In this document: in pieces, positions 60,665 to 64,000 of the stretch
Numbering within the stretch: position 1 is the first letter of the stretch
Layout: every line of letters begins with the position of its first letter
Assembly (NCBI GenBank): GCA_034687125.1
Contig: JAQGBZ010000018.1
Coordinates: forward strand, 186,001 to 250,000
Reading direction: 5' to 3'
Origin: Neelides folsomi
Lineage: Eukaryota > Arthropoda > Collembola > Neelipleona > Neelidae
DNA length: 64,000 nt
Notes under the pieces: model-generated
What the model saw: the letters and a program-made list of their open reading frames with translations, nothing else
The model's database searches: none
What the model was told of the DNA's origin: nothing
Made by a program: the position numbers and the translations under genes

Positions 60665-62248
60665 ATGGGTAACTATTAAAAAAAATTAATCAATTTTATA
60701 TTTATTTTACTTAAAAAATATTTAGTTTCATTCTGACAAATCAAAAGTGTAAAATTTTAATTTCTTTTAGCCTTATCAAATAAAATGTCGGGGATTGTTG
60801 CATTGATAATATCAACCGGCATCTTCTCTGGGATGCAATTATATAGAAGCGTTTTGGCATCATCTGGACCATTGTCAGTTTTTGGAGGATACTTAGGATC
60901 AATTCTCTTCTTATTTGTCTTAACTGTATGTTCACTATAATTGTCTATTTATTTAACATACCAAGGCACATTAATCCGTTTCATGAAATGTTTTCTTAAT
61001 TTTTGAAGGCTGTTGGGAATTTCGAACTTCTAGTCTTTGGGAAAGGATTCCAAACTTCTCTTTTTCCAGAAGGTAATAACATAAAAATATTAATATGTTA
61101 TCTTTATAATCACAATATTTTAATATCTGAACTTGCTCTCATTTTCTTTATCCAACTTACATACGACATTTCGTTTTTTCTAACAAATACTTAATATTAA
61201 GCCGTTAACTATGTGTTTTATTTTACAGTTGCTTCTTGTTTGATACTTGCTTTAATTTCATCGGGAATGGTTCACGGAGTTTGTGTTACAACGTGGTAAG
61301 TTTTTGTAAATCTACCTTTATAAAATATCAACCTTTGTTTCCACAATGGAACTTTTCTCTCTTACTACAACAGTGGCGGCTGAATTGTAAATGCCAATCG
61401 GACCTGAATTTTTCAGAGATCAACGTGACGGGAATTTTTTTAATTAAAGCAAAGTTCTCGAGAAATCTGAGACAATGTGTCTTTTGGCAAGGAAGGGTTT
61501 CACATTTGAAATATTTTGTAAAAGTTAGCGAGTTTGAGTCAGACAAACGTTCATATGGAAACGTTTCCTTTCCCTCCCTCCGTTTGTGTTCGGGTCCGAT
61601 ATGTGTCCGAGGGTCAAACATGAAATTTTAAAAGGTATCTGGCTCCCCAAAGGTGTCTGGGTCAACACTTTGTAGGACAGATTGGAGCAAATGCCCAGCT
61701 CTGGGTCATAATCATGATTTTAAAGTGTCGATCGGTTTAATTAAAAACCCTCAAGCCATTTAAATCACGGAAAGATTCCTGTCGGGTTGGTATTTTTAAT
61801 TCATTCCACACTATTGTAGTAAGGTTTAAAAGTCGATGGATTACGGAAATACACTGGAATTTTATAACTAAAGACCAGCAAGTATTCAACCCATTAAAAA
61901 TTATTAAATCTTACATCTATCTAGGATTTCCAACTTTAAAATAATAACAATATAATGCATTTTTAATAAGTTGGAAATGCTAGATAGATGTAAGATTTAA
62001 TAATTTTTAATGGATAAAGTGTCCAACCCGTCGGGAGACGGACCCATTGATGGTTATTATATAACTAAACTACTTTTATAAAATTATACATATTATGTAA
62101 TGTCAGAGGGTTTATAAAATTAATTTATATATTTAGTTTCATCTTTTCTGCTATCACTCTCTATTACATGAACAGAATTTCTCAGCAAACTTATTCAAAT
62201 GCGCCACCTGTAAAAGTTCATTTAAATGTATCCAAAAAGAAGATGTAA
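60665..62248 (+). CDS. KRTCAP2: KRTCAP2 (KCP2), oligosaccharyltransferase complex subunit
   Basis: Five coding exons (60665-60668, 60771-60925, 61009-61072, 61229-61295, 62137-62248) give 133 residues, against 136 in human. KCP2 is a small multi-span ER membrane protein of the STT3A-type oligosaccharyltransferase and supports co-translational N-glycosylation. Diagnostic blocks are GMQLY, LVFGKGFQTSLFPE (human LVFGKGFQAKIFPE), VHGVCVTTCFIFS (human IHRVCVTTCFIFS) and LYYMNRIS. Three or four hydrophobic segments are visible. The first coding exon carries only ATGG. Joining it gives MALSNKMSG..., which places GMQ at residue 22 exactly as in human, so I prefer it to the internal ATG in exon 2. A Lys-rich tail (SKKKM) resembles the human SKKRN end. 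Intron 4 holds inverted-repeat elements. Confidence 0.95.
61365..61819. mobile_element. Probable MITE in KRTCAP2 intron 4
   Basis: CTACAACAGTG on the left and CACTATTGTAG on the right form short inverted ends (one mismatch), each flanked by TA. The 455-bp span is GC-richer than the surrounding intron and codes for nothing recognised. The ends also carry an AGTGGCGGCT word seen in some hAT ends, so family assignment is open. Confidence 0.4.
61891..62013. repeat. Near-perfect 46-bp inverted repeat (hairpin) in KRTCAP2 intron 4
   Basis: Arms 61891-61936 and 61968-62013 are reverse complements with a single mismatch and are separated by 31 bp. In the KRTCAP2 pre-mRNA this would fold into a long hairpin. 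It may be a tiny MITE, since no autonomous sequence lies between the arms. I could not define a clear target duplication. Confidence 0.85.
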
Positions 62249-62536
62249 TCTCTTGGAGGTTTCATGCCATGATTTGGTTATTGTTATTTAACATAATATG
62301 TTACTTTGTTAAAATGTTAAAGTTGCTTTTCTTGTACACAAATTATTGTAATTATATATGATATTTATATTGGCCAAATGAATGTATTTTTTAAAGGATG
62401 AGTCTCAAGTCTAATCTCAACAAAACATTTTATTTAATATGGTTTAATTCTTACAACCCAAATCTCAATTAAAAGAATCTTCTAAATTCCCACTGCTTAG
62501 CTTGAAGTAAAATTTTTACATTATTTTTAAACTATA

Positions 62537-62542
62537 AATAAA
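62537..62542 (+). terminator. Candidate poly(A) signal of KRTCAP2
   Basis: AATAAA lies about 290 bp after the stop codon in AT-rich sequence. It is the first full consensus I noticed downstream. Confidence 0.35.
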
Positions 62543-64000
62543 ATACCTGTTTATAAATATTTTAAACTTTTTTATTTCACATTAAATCATAACAAGTCAA
62601 GTAATGTTGTATGAATGTATTGTAGACAATACTATTTCGCACTTCAAAAGAATTAATTAAATTGGGCAAGGTTTCGTAAATGGAAATTCAAGTTATTCAT
62701 TTTCATCTGGGCTAGGAAAATAAAGTAAATTGATTGTCGAGAGAAGAAACTATCAATTTCTTAACTCATCGGTGCGAAGGGAGATGAAGAGATGGACAGA
62801 ATATTAAAAATGAGTGAGAGAGAAAGCAAGCTCTCAATTTGTGTTTGAGTAGAGTTTAATCGTTAGAAGTTTAATTAAAGTGTCTGTGTGTGTTTAAGAA
62901 AGTTCATTATTTCGTATCGAGGCTGTGGTTCACTTTGCTCCCTCGCCGCCTCGAGACTAGATTAGATGGGAAATAAATAAAACTTCGAACATTCGGTGTG
63001 TCCATGCTTATATTGCGTTCCCATTACACATCTCGTACATTATTTCCATCTCTTCAAGTTCCACTATTTCCTTCCGCTTCCCACACACCGCGGCCGTCTT
63101 TCTCCATTATCTTCCCTGCTCAGTGATGAGGACACATAACACACTTACATAGTCGAAGCAATGAGCCTTCCAGCTCCGCCCTCCTTTTAATTCCCCTCAA
63201 ATTAATTGTGACCGCATGGCTGAACTTGAGCTTGAGACCGTTTTATTGTTTCCAAAACTTTCACACTTCCCACGTTTGATGGATAAGGATGCACAAAGGG
63301 AGTAATTAATGAACTTCTCGTTCGAAGATTACCATTCATACTCTTCCATTGGGACTTTCGCTTCCCTATTGATTCCCTGTAGGGAAACAGTCCTAAATTA
63401 AAATTTCCCATCATTCTGTATTGGATTATCTTAAATTGATCATAATCATTGATCATATGAGTGTATATATTGAATTTAAATACCATACACATTGCTCTAA
63501 TATGGATTAACCATTCATGATACTAAATATATGTAAAGTACACAAGTACTAATAGTATGGTATTAGAATACTTAAAACTCATTTACTATATTACATTGTT
63601 TACCTATTCTACCTACTCAACACACAGTGATTGTGAGCGAGAGCAGAATGCAGAAGCTGAAAAACTATGCATGGTATATCTGTCTGTACTATTGTATATT
63701 AACCATTGTTATGTTATATTTAGTATTGTAATACATACATACATATTATGTACATACCTATAAATGCCCTTATTTCCATCATTGCATTATGTTATTGTAT
63801 GATTTGCAAATGATTGACACTGGGAAATGGTCTTAAAGTTTTCGAAAAGTGTCTAATGTATTTCATTCGAAGAACAAAATGAATTACTTTGTATTTAAGT
63901 GAACATAATTTGTTCATCATTCGTAGTTCCTCAATTCACTTTTTATCTTTCGTCCTCAACTCGGTGAGTCAAGAAGGAGAGGTGGGTGACTTAATTTTTT
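62543..64000. other. Intergenic tail with a second GC-rich patch
   Basis: From about 62690 to 63360 the sequence again takes on the GAGG/CCTC-rich, CpG-containing texture of the 4-37 kb domain (for example the CACCGCGGCCGTC-type stretch near 63090). It then returns to AT-rich DNA with CATACATACATAC repeats near 63735. The last 50 bases turn GC-richer again. No gene is supported here. Confidence 0.5.

Overview
The window reads as eukaryotic nuclear DNA from an arthropod. Genes have short AT-rich GT-AG introns, AATAAA poly(A) signals and TATA boxes, and the gene content (COPE, STX18, a hairy/HES repressor, SHPRH, TP53BP1, KRTCAP2) is that of an animal. A small crustacean such as a parasitic copepod would fit the very AT-rich background, but that placement is inference and no sequence seen here proves it.

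Layout, left to right: (1) first coding exon of coatomer epsilon (COPE, minus strand, 135-230), leaving the window on the left; (2) syntaxin-18 (plus, 853-1869), head to head with COPE; (3) a secreted, six-cysteine beta/gamma-crystallin-like gene (plus, 2916-3715); (4) about 4.25-36.9 kb, a GC-rich, gene-poor domain whose only convincing gene is a four-exon hairy/HES-type bHLH-Orange repressor ending in WRPW (minus, 21627-25808); (5) a second beta/gamma-crystallin-like gene (plus, 38170-38699), a paralogue of the first with the same intron phase and position but with two calcium-binding motifs; (6) AT-rich DNA with a 587-bp inverted-repeat transposon (39501-40087), a tRNA-like fragment and some coding-like scraps; (7) a small three-finger C2H2 gene (minus, 43982-44614); (8) SHPRH, ten coding exons, 2015 aa (plus, 45836-52875); (9) TP53BP1, thirteen coding exons, 941 aa (minus, 54813-59068), tail to tail with SHPRH; (10) KRTCAP2, five coding exons, 133 aa (plus, 60665-62248), with inverted-repeat elements in intron 4; (11) an intergenic tail with a second GC-rich patch at about 62.7-63.35 kb.

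Three themes stand out. COPE and STX18 act at successive steps of Golgi-to-ER retrograde transport and are divergently arranged. SHPRH and TP53BP1 both act on damaged or stalled chromatin and are convergent neighbours. The hairy gene lies in a roughly 33-kb compositional domain that separates two tandem crystallin-like paralogues. I interpret that domain as a likely cis-regulatory landscape, but the sequence alone does not prove it. All exon structures were assembled by eye from reading frame, splice signals and phase. Every multi-exon model listed closes in frame.
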